23,662 nt of DNA from positions 1 to 23,662 of the forward strand of contig JBAROV010000126.1 in NCBI GenBank assembly GCA_049642465.1, written 5' to 3'. Under the pieces are notes generated by a model. It was not told where the DNA came from and made no database searches. It was given only the letters and a program-made list of their open reading frames with translations. This DNA comes from CAWDPQ01 sp049642465 (GTDB lineage: Bacteria; Acidobacteriota; Vicinamibacteria; Vicinamibacterales; 2-12-FULL-66-21). Of the stretch, positions 7,005 through 14,927 are shown piece by piece. The translations under genes were made by a program, and so were the position numbers. Position 1 is the first letter of the stretch; each line of letters opens with the position of its first letter.

Positions 7005-9191
7005 GTGGCTCGTGGGCAACTCAGAGGACCATGCTGTTCAGCTTCCTCCCGACTCCGGCGAGTGATCGGCGTGCTGGTCTTTGCCGCGCCATCCCTCATG
7101 AATGCGGAGCAGAATCAAGCCTTGATTCGCGTCGAGGTGCGCGCCGCCGATCGGCCCGTCCCGAATGCCGAGGTCGTGGTCGCCGGCAACAGCTATCGCA
7201 CTGATACTTCTGGCAAGGTCACGATCTCCAGTGCTCCGGGCACAATCGCGATCACGATCGTCAAGGACGGTTTTGTGCCCGCAACGGCCTCGATCGATAT
7301 TGCTACCGGCGGGTCTCGCGATGTGCTCGTCGAACTGCAACCGCAGCCGACCGTCGAAGAGGAAGTGACCGTGGTCGCCGCGACACGGACGAACAAGCGG
7401 CTCGAAGATCAACCGATGCGCGTTGAAGTCCTCTCGCGCGACGAGATCGAGGAAAAGATGCTCATGACGCCCGGTGACATCGTGATGATGCTCAACGAGA
7501 TGGGCGGCATGCGCGTCCAGGCCACCTCGCCCTCGCTCGGCGCGGCGAGCGTGCGGATACAGGGCATGCGCGGACGATACACGCGCGTGCTCTCGGACGG
7601 ACTGCCGCTTTTTGGTGACGTCGGCGGGCTCGGGCTTCTGCAGATTCCGCCAATGGACCTTGGCCAGGTCGAAGTGATCAAAGGCGTGGCGTCGGCGTTG
7701 TACGGAGCCGGTGCCATGGGGGGCGTGGTCAATCTGCTGTCGCGGCGGCCGGGCAAAGAGAAACAGTATGAGTTTCTGGTGAATCGATCGACACGCGGCG
7801 GGACCGATGCCGTGAGTTTCCTCTCTGGTCCGATCGCCGGTAACTGGAGCACATCCGTGCTCGGTGGCGGCCACTGGCAGCGAACGACGGACGTCAACGA
7901 AGATGCGTGGGCGGATCTACCCGGGTATGCGCGCGGCGTGGTGCGCCCGCGCGTGTTCTGGGATGGCGGTAACGGACACTCGCTGTTTGCAACGGCCGGT
8001 GTGACCTATGAGGACCGCAACGGGGGAACGCTCGAGACTGCTGTGCTCGGCGCGACGGGCTTGCCCTACGTCGAAGCGTTGAAGACCCGCCGCTACGATG
8101 GCGGCGCGGTCGGGCAATTCGTCGTCGGCGGCCGCTACGTCGTGACCGCGCGTGCGGCCATCGCCCGGCAGACGCACGATCACCAATTCGGCGAAGTCGG
8201 CGAGCACGATCGGCACGATACCGCCTTCGGTGAGGTGGCGGTACGCGGCACAGCGGGCCGACGCACGTGGATTGCCGGCTTCGCCATCGAGCGCGGCGCT
8301 TACAGGCCGCGCGACGTGCCTCGATTCGCGTACACATTTACCGTGCCGGGCGCATTTGTACAGTACGACGCAGACGTGACCGACGCGCTGTCGCTGTCGG
8401 CGAGTGGCCGCGTCGATCACCACAGTTCGTACGGAACGTTTGTGAGCCCGCGCGTGTCCGCGCTCCTCAAGACCGGCCGCTGGACGAGTCGGCTGTCTGG
8501 AGGCACCGGGTTTTTTCCTTCGACCGCCATCACTGAAGAGACTGAGGCCGCGGGCCTGTCACGACTGACCCTTGATCGTCCACTCGATGCGGAGCGAGGC
8601 CTCAGCGGATCGTTCGACCTCTCCCGGACAGACGGCCCAGCATCGTACACGCTGACGCTCTTCGCCTCGCGCATCAAGGACCCGCTCCACGTCGAGCGAT
8701 CGCCGGCGTATCTGGTTGGCAACCTCGCCGACGCGACGACAAACCTGGGAGTGGAATTGCTCGGTACGCTGCGGCGAGCGCCTTTCTCGATCACGACCAC
8801 CTACACCTACGTCCGAGCACGCGAAACCATCGCCGGCACGCGCGAGGACGTGCCACTGACACCCCGCCACAGTGCCGGCGTTGTCGGCATGTGGGAGCGC
8901 GAGGGTGCCGGGCGCGTCGGTGTCGAGTGGTACTACACGGGCCGGCAACGACTCGAAGAAAATCCGTATCGAGCGCTCAGCGAGCCCTACGTCATCGTCG
9001 GGTTACTCGCTGAACGGCAATTCCGCCGAGTGCGCGTGTTCATTAATGGCGAGAACCTGACCGGCATTCGGCAGACGCGGTGGAATCCGCTACTGCGGCC
9101 GGACCGAGCGGCTGATGGCCGCTGGACCGTCGATGCCTGGGCCCCCCTGGAAGGGCGTAACGTGAACGGGGGCATTCGCGTGGGGTTCTGA
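7005..9191 (+). CDS. TonB-dependent receptor with N-terminal carboxypeptidase-regulatory-like domain
   Basis: This outer-membrane receptor of about 728 residues would import a ligand with energy from TonB. After a hydrophobic signal (GVLVFAAPSLMNA) comes a small beta-sandwich domain (IRVEVRAADRPVPNAEVVVA through ITIVKDGFVPATASI) of the CarboxypepD_reg/CNA_B type. The segment TVEEEVTVVAATRTNKRLED is TonB-box/plug entry. The plug then shows VRIQGMRGRYTRVLSDGLPL and LGQVEVIKGVASALYGAGAM, both standard plug motifs. A long beta-barrel follows and ends ...GGIRVGF, with the C-terminal Phe expected of barrel proteins. It looks like the colicin I/vitamin B12/siderophore receptor class, ligand unknown. 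The start is uncertain: GTG at 7005 gives a signal with a basic region (RLRR); GTG at 7062 and GTG at 6942 are alternatives, none with a good ribosome binding site. Confidence 0.85.
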   Translation: MARGQLRGPCCSASSRLRRVIGVLVFAAPSLMNAEQNQALIRVEVRAADRPVPNAEVVVAGNSYRTDTSGKVTISSAPGTIAITIVKDGFVPATASIDIATGGSRDVLVELQPQPTVEEEVTVVAATRTNKRLEDQPMRVEVLSRDEIEEKMLMTPGDIVMMLNEMGGMRVQATSPSLGAASVRIQGMRGRYTRVLSDGLPLFGDVGGLGLLQIPPMDLGQVEVIKGVASALYGAGAMGGVVNLLSRRPGKEKQYEFLVNRSTRGGTDAVSFLSGPIAGNWSTSVLGGGHWQRTTDVNEDAWADLPGYARGVVRPRVFWDGGNGHSLFATAGVTYEDRNGGTLETAVLGATGLPYVEALKTRRYDGGAVGQFVVGGRYVVTARAAIARQTHDHQFGEVGEHDRHDTAFGEVAVRGTAGRRTWIAGFAIERGAYRPRDVPRFAYTFTVPGAFVQYDADVTDALSLSASGRVDHHSSYGTFVSPRVSALLKTGRWTSRLSGGTGFFPSTAITEETEAAGLSRLTLDRPLDAERGLSGSFDLSRTDGPASYTLTLFASRIKDPLHVERSPAYLVGNLADATTNLGVELLGTLRRAPFSITTTYTYVRARETIAGTREDVPLTPRHSAGVVGMWEREGAGRVGVEWYYTGRQRLEENPYRALSEPYVIVGLLAERQFRRVRVFINGENLTGIRQTRWNPLLRPDRAADGRWTVDAWAPLEGRNVNGGIRVGF

Positions 9192-9216
9192 CCGGCGACG
9201 CTCCTGTGCGATTCCT

Positions 9217-9678
9217 CTAGCCTGACCGATTGGTGAGCACCCCCTTCTTGCTCATCGCACGAGCGTAATACGCCAGGAATGCGCCGAGGATAATCGGGAA
9301 TACGGTGAAACCCAACCCACCCGTTTCGGCCATCACCTTCATCCCGCCCAGAAGAAACAAGCCGCCGAGATTGCAGACCATCGTCCCGAGCACTGACGCG
9401 AGCAAGACATGAAACGCGAGGCGGTTCTTGAGCAGCACCAGGAGGCACCCGATCACGCCAGCGAAAACGCCGATCGCCCAGAATAAAACGGCCCACAGCG
9501 GGAACGATTCGAAGTACTCGCGTTGCTGCGGAGGAAACCGGCTCATGACAGCTTCGACGTTCATCTGAGTGAGGATGAAGGAAATCACACCCATCGAACT
9601 CCATAGGAATCCGATAATCCCGATCAGCCACAAATGCCACGGCCTACCCGGAGTCTTCGTCCCCTGCGCTTCGGACAT
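9217..9678 (-). CDS. Four-helix membrane protein of unknown function
   Basis: The 153-residue protein has four predicted membrane helices (about residues 15-36, 61-82, 87-110 and 121-139). After the first helix it has MNVEAVMSRFPPQQREYFES, a short amphipathic section also seen in small membrane proteins that databases sometimes label sugar transporter without evidence. The start is strongly supported: the ATG at 9676-9678 is preceded on the minus strand by GAGGAGGAAACC. A frame extension of 14 residues upstream is therefore rejected. The gene is divergent from 9864. Confidence 0.75.
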   Translation of the reverse strand: MSEAQGTKTPGRPWHLWLIGIIGFLWSSMGVISFILTQMNVEAVMSRFPPQQREYFESFPLWAVLFWAIGVFAGVIGCLLVLLKNRLAFHVLLASVLGTMVCNLGGLFLLGGMKVMAETGGLGFTVFPIILGAFLAYYARAMSKKGVLTNRSG

Positions 9679-9863
9679 GGTTTCCTCCTCAGTCGTTTTC
9701 AGTGAGCGAGCGATTGTCATGATCTGATAGGCCGCCGTTCTGACAGTGCATCCGGTCGGTGGTTCCGGCCACTCTCTGGACTGTGCGCCGCAGAATCGAT
9801 CCCGCGGTTCTTGGATCAGTCTGGGAGGTTGACCTCGGGCTGTAGCAGCGGCAGAGTAGTGCG

Positions 9864-11066
9864 ATGCAACAGCATAGACGACGAAGTCGAATCTCCCGAA
9901 TCCTGCTCGGCGCGTTGTCCGTATTCGCTGCGGCTGGGATGGTAGAAGCGCTTTTTGAAAGGCCGGAGATCAAGCGGGTGCCAATCCAACGCCTGGTTGC
10001 CAACATCGAGCGGCAGCTCGCGAGCAATCAGAAGAACGTGGAGCTGCGGTTGAATCTGGCGCGGTTGCACGCGATGGCCTACGCGCTCAAGGTGGTGGAG
10101 TTCGATGCTCGTCCGAAGGGTGAAGACCTGGAGGCATGGTTCGGATTCATACCTCCGTATGCCCCCAAGGAAGTCAGGGCGCCGCCGTCGCGGGATCATC
10201 AGGAACGCGCGCAGCAGCATCTCCAGAAAGCCCTCAAAGCCTACGCGGAGGTTGTGGAATTGGCCCCCGAAAATGCGATTGCGCATTTGGGATACGCGTG
10301 GGTGCTGGAGCAAGCGCGCCAGAAGCAACAGGCGATCGTTCAGTATCGGAAGGCGGTAGAGGCCGCGTGGCCGAAGGATCGGACGGAGAACGCGTTCTTC
10401 CGGGATCCTGTGACGACAGAGGCGGCGGACAGGCTCATGGAGCTACTCGACCCGGTCACGGATGCGCAGGAGATCGTCCAGCTCCAGGAGAAGCGGGCGT
10501 TCCTCGGCACGAGAGGCCGGATGGTTACACCAATTGCGATCCCGCTCGGGTCCGTGTTCGATTGCCCGCCAGTCGCGACAGACGTTCACGTACTCTTCGA
10601 CGCGGACGGATCCGGCATCCGGCGTCCGTGGACCTGGGTCACGAGCGATGCCGCCTGGCTGGTTCACGATCCGGACGGATCGGGTCGCATCACGTCAGCT
10701 CTCCAATGGTTTGGAAACGTGACGTTCTGGCTGTTCTGGAGCAATGGGTACCACGCGCTCGCGGCTCTCGACGATGACGGAGATGGCGAGCTGCGAGGCC
10801 CCGAGCTGAGAGGTCTGAGCCTGTGGGCCGATGCGAACCAGAACGGCCTGAGCGAGGACGGTGAAGTGAAACCGTTGTCGGCGCACCGCGTCGTCTCGCT
10901 CTCCACTCGATCCGAACCCGGGGACGGAGAATTGACCGCGGCTTATGCGCCGGCGGGTGTGACGTTCGCAGATGGCACGGCGCGTCCCACGTTCGACGTC
11001 ATCCTCAGACGACCTTCACGTGGAGGGCGCGATACCTCGTTGGCGGCCGTGCGAGCCAGCCGATGA
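9864..11066 (+). CDS. TPR protein with C-terminal EF-hand-like calcium-loop domain
   Basis: A 400-residue protein with an N-terminal membrane anchor or signal (SRILLGALSVFAAAGMVEAL). Residues about 38-170 form TPR-like helical pairs, clearest in ALKAYAEVVELAPENAIAHL followed by GYAWVLEQARQKQQAIVQYR. The second half carries four acidic calcium-loop motifs: FDADGSG (245-251), HDPDGSG (268-274), LDDDGDG (302-308) and ADANQNG (322-328). The order 'DxDGSG ... LQWFGN ... NGYHALAALDDDGDG ... LSLWADANQNG' matches a module I know from the ends of large RTX-type calcium-binding exoproteins, where it reads ELFGD...NGFEALAALDxNGDG...LRLWxDxNxDG. Finding it after TPRs in a short protein is unusual. No specific function can be given; calcium-dependent folding outside the cytoplasm is likely. 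No clear ribosome binding site precedes the ATG. Confidence 0.75.
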   Translation: MQQHRRRSRISRILLGALSVFAAAGMVEALFERPEIKRVPIQRLVANIERQLASNQKNVELRLNLARLHAMAYALKVVEFDARPKGEDLEAWFGFIPPYAPKEVRAPPSRDHQERAQQHLQKALKAYAEVVELAPENAIAHLGYAWVLEQARQKQQAIVQYRKAVEAAWPKDRTENAFFRDPVTTEAADRLMELLDPVTDAQEIVQLQEKRAFLGTRGRMVTPIAIPLGSVFDCPPVATDVHVLFDADGSGIRRPWTWVTSDAAWLVHDPDGSGRITSALQWFGNVTFWLFWSNGYHALAALDDDGDGELRGPELRGLSLWADANQNGLSEDGEVKPLSAHRVVSLSTRSEPGDGELTAAYAPAGVTFADGTARPTFDVILRRPSRGGRDTSLAAVRASR

Positions 11067-11118
11067 CGATTCGCCGATTTCTGCGCGACATTCCGCACCA
11101 AGGATCCGTGCTTCCGCT

Positions 11119-11523
11119 TCACACCCGCAGCGTGCGCGAGACGCGAAAGTACAGAACCCACAGCACCGCCGCGAGGACCAGCACGACCGCGCGCTCCGGC
11201 CAGTTGTCGATGAGCAGCCCGCTGAATCCGTTGCTGTTGAAGGTAATCGACAGTGGCAGCGTCGTGACATAGACCGCGGTGCCGAGCAGCACCAATCGCC
11301 ACCGGTGCTGTCGCCGCGTACGATCGAGAGCGCGCTTTTCGAGCGTCGGCGGCAGCGGCGCCGCCGGCAACGTCACGTTATCCGCCTGTTCGGCCTGTCG
11401 AGCCAGGTCCGGATCCGTTCGCAGCCATTCTTCCACGATCGCGCGCGTCTCCCCGCTCGCCTCGCCTGCCTGATACACCGCCAGCAGATCCTTGACGACG
11501 TTCCGAGTAATGTTCGCTTGCAT
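11119..11523 (-). CDS. Putative membrane anti-sigma factor
   Basis: The 134-residue protein starts at ATG 11521-11523, where AAGGAG lies eight bases upstream inside the end of the sigma gene. The N-terminal half (residues 1-45, with KDLLAVYQAGEASGETRAIV and EEWLRTDPDLARQAEQ) resembles the cytoplasmic helical domain of anti-sigma factors in Acidobacteriota and Bacteroidota. The HxxxCxxC zinc motif of the ZAS group is missing. Two membrane helices follow (about 76-94 and 111-127). Its start lies just after the sigma factor stop (TGA at 11529-11531), so the pair is probably translated together. I infer that it holds the sigma factor at the membrane; no direct proof is in the sequence. Confidence 0.7.
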   Translation of the reverse strand: MQANITRNVVKDLLAVYQAGEASGETRAIVEEWLRTDPDLARQAEQADNVTLPAAPLPPTLEKRALDRTRRQHRWRLVLLGTAVYVTTLPLSITFNSNGFSGLLIDNWPERAVVLVLAAVLWVLYFRVSRTLRV

Positions 11524-11528
11524 GGGAC

Positions 11529-12050
11529 TCACTCCTTGCCGGGGGCCCGGTCGAGGGCCTCGGCCAGCTTCAGCCGGGCGCGATGCACCCTGACCTTCGC
11601 GGCGCCGATCGAGATTCGGAGCACCCGCGCGATTTCTTCGTAGGGCAACGCATCGTCGGCTCGCATGAGAACCGCAGCGCGGTCGATCTCCGGCAGAGAG
11701 GCCAGCGCCACCAGCACTGTGCGCAGGTTGCTCTGTACCGCCGCACGATCCTCCTGGTCCGGGCCGCCCGCGGCCAGCCGATCGGCGAGGGGAACGTGGC
11801 GGCGTTTACGTTGGATGTCCTTCAGGAACAGGTTGCGGACGATGGCAAAAAGGTATCCCCGAACGGTGGCGAGCTCCACGCGCTCCCTGGCCGTCCACAT
11901 CCGCAGGAACGCTTCCGAAACCAGATCCTCGGCCATGGATCGATCGCCTGAGAGAAAGAGCGCGAAGCGGTGTACCTCCTGTCCGTGCTGCCGGTAGAGG
12001 CTGTCGAAGTCCACGACCGGCGTTCCCCTATCGCGGGGCTGGGAGGTCAT
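11529..12050 (-). CDS. ECF-type RNA polymerase sigma factor
   Basis: This 173-residue protein is a sigma-70 family factor of the ECF type, having only regions 2 and 4. Region 2 spans about residues 14-80, with FDSLYRQHGQEVHRFALFLS, AEDLVSEAFLRMW (core binding and -10 recognition) and VRGYLFAIVRNLFLKDIQRK. Region 4 spans about 110-165, with LPEIDRAAVLMRADDALPYE and the helix-turn-helix EEIARVLRISIGAAKVRVHR that reads the -35 element. It directs transcription of an unknown regulon and probably its own gene. It is followed within six bases by the putative anti-sigma gene. The ATG at 12048-12050 has no clear ribosome binding site. Confidence 0.92.
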   Translation of the reverse strand: MTSQPRDRGTPVVDFDSLYRQHGQEVHRFALFLSGDRSMAEDLVSEAFLRMWTARERVELATVRGYLFAIVRNLFLKDIQRKRRHVPLADRLAAGGPDQEDRAAVQSNLRTVLVALASLPEIDRAAVLMRADDALPYEEIARVLRISIGAAKVRVHRARLKLAEALDRAPGKE

Positions 12051-12421
12051 GACAAATCGCGCTCTCTTGATCTATTCGCCGACAGGCTGGAAGTTACAGA
12101 GCGCTCTCGGGCGGATCTCGGGGACGTCACTTCGCGACGCGCGACAACGGCCGGCTCCGGCCTCGGCCACCCGCGGAAACTCCAGGACGTCACCGTACGT
12201 CGGGCGCCTCTGCCTGCTGGGTGAGTGGTAGATCACGGCGAACATAGGGATAGGGGCGTTCTGCGTGATCTTTCTGAAGGGGCTATCGGTTCGCTTGCAT
12301 CAGTCTGACGACGCCGAAAGAACTCGATTACCCGCACGGAAAATGCCGCAAACGCGCTGCAAACGGCGCGGGGCCGCGTAAATGTCGGAGATCGAAAGTT
12401 GCGAATTTGCTCAGGACAACA
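12051..12421. other. Non-coding region between the sigma factor and tRNA-Lys
   Basis: I see no credible gene. On the minus strand TGTAACTT (12091-12098) lies about 43 bases upstream of the sigma factor ATG. TGTAAC is a known -35 type for some ECF factors, so this may be an autoregulatory promoter, but no matching -10 is convincing. Open frames crossing into the tRNA are rejected. Confidence 0.5.
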
Positions 12422-12496
12422 TGGTGGGCCGCCCGGGGATCGAACCCGGGACACCCTGATTAAAAGTCAGGTGCTCTACCACTGAGCTAGCGGCCC
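12422..12496 (-). tRNA. tRNA-Lys (anticodon UUU), CCA encoded
   Basis: The minus strand folds into a complete cloverleaf. The 7-bp acceptor stem is GGGCCGC with GCGGCCC, the D arm is GCTC-AGTGGTA-GAGC, the anticodon arm is CCTGA-CTTTTAA-TCAGG with anticodon TTT, and the T arm is CCGGG-TTCGATC-CCCGG. The discriminator A at 12425 is followed by an encoded CCA (12422-12424). Confidence 0.97.
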
Positions 12497-12561
12497 GTAA
12501 AGGCGGGACTGTTGGCGATTGTATCGCACCGGCCTCCTCTCGCCGCTCGGCAGTCAGCGCC

Positions 12562-14670
12562 TCACTCCACGTCGAACGCGATGCGCTGCATCGCCGTCTT
12601 CATCCGCCCGCTGCGCCTGGCATCAGGAGTGGCGGCGGAGACCTGCAGCACGTAGGTGCCGTGCGACAGCGCTTCGCCAAGTTTCAGCGAGCCTCGCGCC
12701 GCAAAGCGGCGTTCGCCGCTCGCTGGCGCGACCAGCGTGTCGGGCGGCGTGATCAGCACGGCTTCCGTGCCGCGCCAGATGCTGAATGCCGCCTTCACCT
12801 GCTTCGTGGCATTGTAGATTTCGTAGGCGTAGGAGAGATGCGCGCCCGGGCGAAAAACGCGCCGCGCCTGCGACGGAGACAGCGCGATCGGTTCCGCGCC
12901 CTGATTGACGCTCGCCGGTGCGCTGTTGTCGCCGCGCAGCACGATGCCGGACAGCGCGAACGCACCGCCGGCCATGTCGGCGATCTCGACGAACTCTCCC
13001 GTCGATCCGAGACGCCCGGATCGCCGATCCCGGACGGCGAACCTCACCTGATACGCACCCGGGTTGCGAACGGGGATCCGCAGCGTGTACGCGAGACCCT
13101 CGCGCAGCGCTTCTTCCGCCGCTTCGCTCATCAGCGCGACGGAGAATCCGGTGCTCAGGTGGGCGACCTGCGTGCCATCCCGATCGAACACCATGCCGAG
13201 CACGTCGGCCGCCGCCGCCTTCTTCCCCTCGTCGTCGTCGACGAACGTGAGCGCGCGGGCGTCGATGTGCAGCAAGGCACGGACGAACATGCCCTGGTCC
13301 GGCGACCAGGCCGGCAGCGCCGTCGTGCGGAGCGCGATCTCCGTCTCCAGGAACGGTGAAATCGCGGCGCGCACCAGCTGCTGCGGCGGCGTGGTCGGGC
13401 CCGACGGCTCGTCGGGATCGGTCACGCCCAGGAATTCCTTCCGCGTCCGCACGTGAAGGCCTGGTCTCCGCACGCGGATCGAGATCTTGTGAATGCGCGG
13501 CTTTCGGCCCCTGGGGGCGAACGTGCTGTCATCAGGTTCGTAGCCGACGATGTAGTAGTCGCGGACGTCGGCGCTGATTCGGCCGAGCCCATCGGACAGG
13601 TCGTTCGTGTTCAGTACTGCAAAACCTCCGGTTTGTTCCGCGAGGTACGCCATCCCTTCCTGGGTGTCGCGGTTGAACGACAGCCGGTCGCTCGCCTCGC
13701 GCCGAACGGTGTCGCCCATCGCATCGACGCCGGACGCATCGCCTCGGGGCCTCTTCAGATTGTCCGCAGCAGTCAACCCGGCCGCCTGAAGCCCTCGCGC
13801 GTCCAGCGAGTAGATGACGACGCCCGCGCGCGTCGCCCGATCGACGGTTAGATCCAGCGCGCGCCTGACGCGCGTGTCGCCGCCATCCTCGCCGAGCAGC
13901 CGAAATCCCTCGGTGACGAAGATGACGGCCTTCCGGCCGGGAAGATCGCGTGCGCCATGAATGATCAGGTTGAGGGCGCCAAGCGAACCTGCCGCCGACA
14001 TCGTGGTGCGCACCCCTTCGACCAGCTCGAAGTCATCCAGGTCGATCGCAGTCCGATTGTCGAACGTGGTCCAGCTGTTCAAAGGCTCGTACGGCTCGAC
14101 GCCGCTGCGCGACAAGCCATTCCAGCGAAGTCCGTCGATCGCGGTGTGCAGCACGCGTTTGTCGATCGTAAAAGGCTGCAGCCCGCCCATCGCGCCGCCG
14201 GTACGGACGATCGCCACGAGGTCCGACGGCCGCAGATCGCGATCGACGAACGCGTGGAGCGCTCGCTTGGCGTAGTCGAGGCCCTCCCACGAAAGCCCGA
14301 GATCGTCCACGACGATAGCAAGCGTGCGCTGGATCTTCTCCCGCGCGGCGAGCGGAGCCGCGGCAATGGGCGCGTCCCGAGTCGCGGCGCTTCGCACGAG
14401 GTCCGCCGGGTCCGCATTCCTCAACACGGGTACGAACTGCGCGAACGTCACTTTTTGACGTTTGCCGTCCTGGAACACTTCGAAATCGTCCGCTGTCAGG
14501 TCGGTCACGATACGCCCGTCGCGATCGGTCACAACGGCGTCGATCCGTACGACGTCGACCGAGACCCTGAAGCGCGGCAGGGCCGGCCGTTCCGGCTCCT
14601 GACCTGCAAGCGTCGAGAGGGACAGCAGTGCGGTGAGGACAACGACGACTGGCGGGTGTCGCCAGAGCAT
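12562..14670 (-). CDS. Secreted VWA-domain protein (acidobacterial VWFA-related family)
   Basis: The 702-residue protein has a signal peptide (MLWRHPPVVVVLTALLSLST, cleavage near LAGQ). It then has the family entry VDVVRIDAVVTDRDGRIVTD followed by DDFEVFQDGKRQKVTF, typical of the VWFA-related family widespread in Acidobacteriota. The VWA core includes RTLAIVVDDLGLSWEGL, ending in DDLGLS where classical VWA domains have the DxSxS metal site, and later GRKAVIFVTEGFRLLG and VVIYSLDARGLQAAG. The stretch YLAEQTGGFAVLNTNDLSDG and DYYIVGYEPDD closes the core. About 280 C-terminal residues form additional beta-rich domains. It probably acts in the periplasm or on the cell surface in protein-protein contacts; the partner is unknown. 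The chosen ATG (14668-14670) begins the signal peptide. A paralogous domain occurs at 20572-21948. Confidence 0.88.
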   Translation of the reverse strand: MLWRHPPVVVVLTALLSLSTLAGQEPERPALPRFRVSVDVVRIDAVVTDRDGRIVTDLTADDFEVFQDGKRQKVTFAQFVPVLRNADPADLVRSAATRDAPIAAAPLAAREKIQRTLAIVVDDLGLSWEGLDYAKRALHAFVDRDLRPSDLVAIVRTGGAMGGLQPFTIDKRVLHTAIDGLRWNGLSRSGVEPYEPLNSWTTFDNRTAIDLDDFELVEGVRTTMSAAGSLGALNLIIHGARDLPGRKAVIFVTEGFRLLGEDGGDTRVRRALDLTVDRATRAGVVIYSLDARGLQAAGLTAADNLKRPRGDASGVDAMGDTVRREASDRLSFNRDTQEGMAYLAEQTGGFAVLNTNDLSDGLGRISADVRDYYIVGYEPDDSTFAPRGRKPRIHKISIRVRRPGLHVRTRKEFLGVTDPDEPSGPTTPPQQLVRAAISPFLETEIALRTTALPAWSPDQGMFVRALLHIDARALTFVDDDEGKKAAAADVLGMVFDRDGTQVAHLSTGFSVALMSEAAEEALREGLAYTLRIPVRNPGAYQVRFAVRDRRSGRLGSTGEFVEIADMAGGAFALSGIVLRGDNSAPASVNQGAEPIALSPSQARRVFRPGAHLSYAYEIYNATKQVKAAFSIWRGTEAVLITPPDTLVAPASGERRFAARGSLKLGEALSHGTYVLQVSAATPDARRSGRMKTAMQRIAFDVE

Positions 14671-14750
14671 GGGGTGATGATAGCTCCGGCGGGGAGCCGC
14701 GAGACGCTGAGCACAGATTTTGCTCTCGTAACGAACCCGAGGAGGAACGC

Positions 14751-14927
14751 ATGCCCCCACGGGGAGTGAAGAGCGCCAAGCGCAAGCGGCAGTACGAAAA
14801 GATCAAGGCCTCCGCCAAGAAACAAGGCCGGAGTACCGCGGTAGCCAAGCGCATTGCGGCAGCGACGACCAACAAGACGCGGAGGCGGAAGGGAGAAACG
14901 AAAGGCTCGCGCAAGCGCAGCAGCTAG
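14751..14927 (+). CDS. Small highly basic protein (plasmid-stabilization-like family)
   Basis: This 58-residue protein starts at ATG 14751 with GAGGAGG nine to twelve bases upstream, a strong ribosome binding site. It begins MPPRGVKSAKRKRQYEKIKA and continues with VAKRIAAATTNKTRRRKGET. The order 'MPRG.KS ... QYEKI ... A.RIA.AT.NK' matches small bacterial proteins that databases call plasmid stabilization protein, which are also found on chromosomes; the name is not experimentally grounded. About a third of the residues are Lys or Arg, so nucleic acid binding is likely. It is divergent from the VWA gene (80 bases) and overlaps the end of the arginase gene tail to tail: the TAG here and the TAG on the other strand share the palindrome CTAG at 14924-14927. 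Confidence 0.75.
   Translation: MPPRGVKSAKRKRQYEKIKASAKKQGRSTAVAKRIAAATTNKTRRRKGETKGSRKRSS

Noticed and set aside
12233..12454. Open frame running into the tRNA-Lys region
   Set aside because: It starts within the tRNA gene and has no protein-like pattern.
12422..12496. The tRNA gene as an integration site for a mobile element
   Set aside because: No integrase gene, no repeated tRNA 3' end and no atypical gene content nearby.
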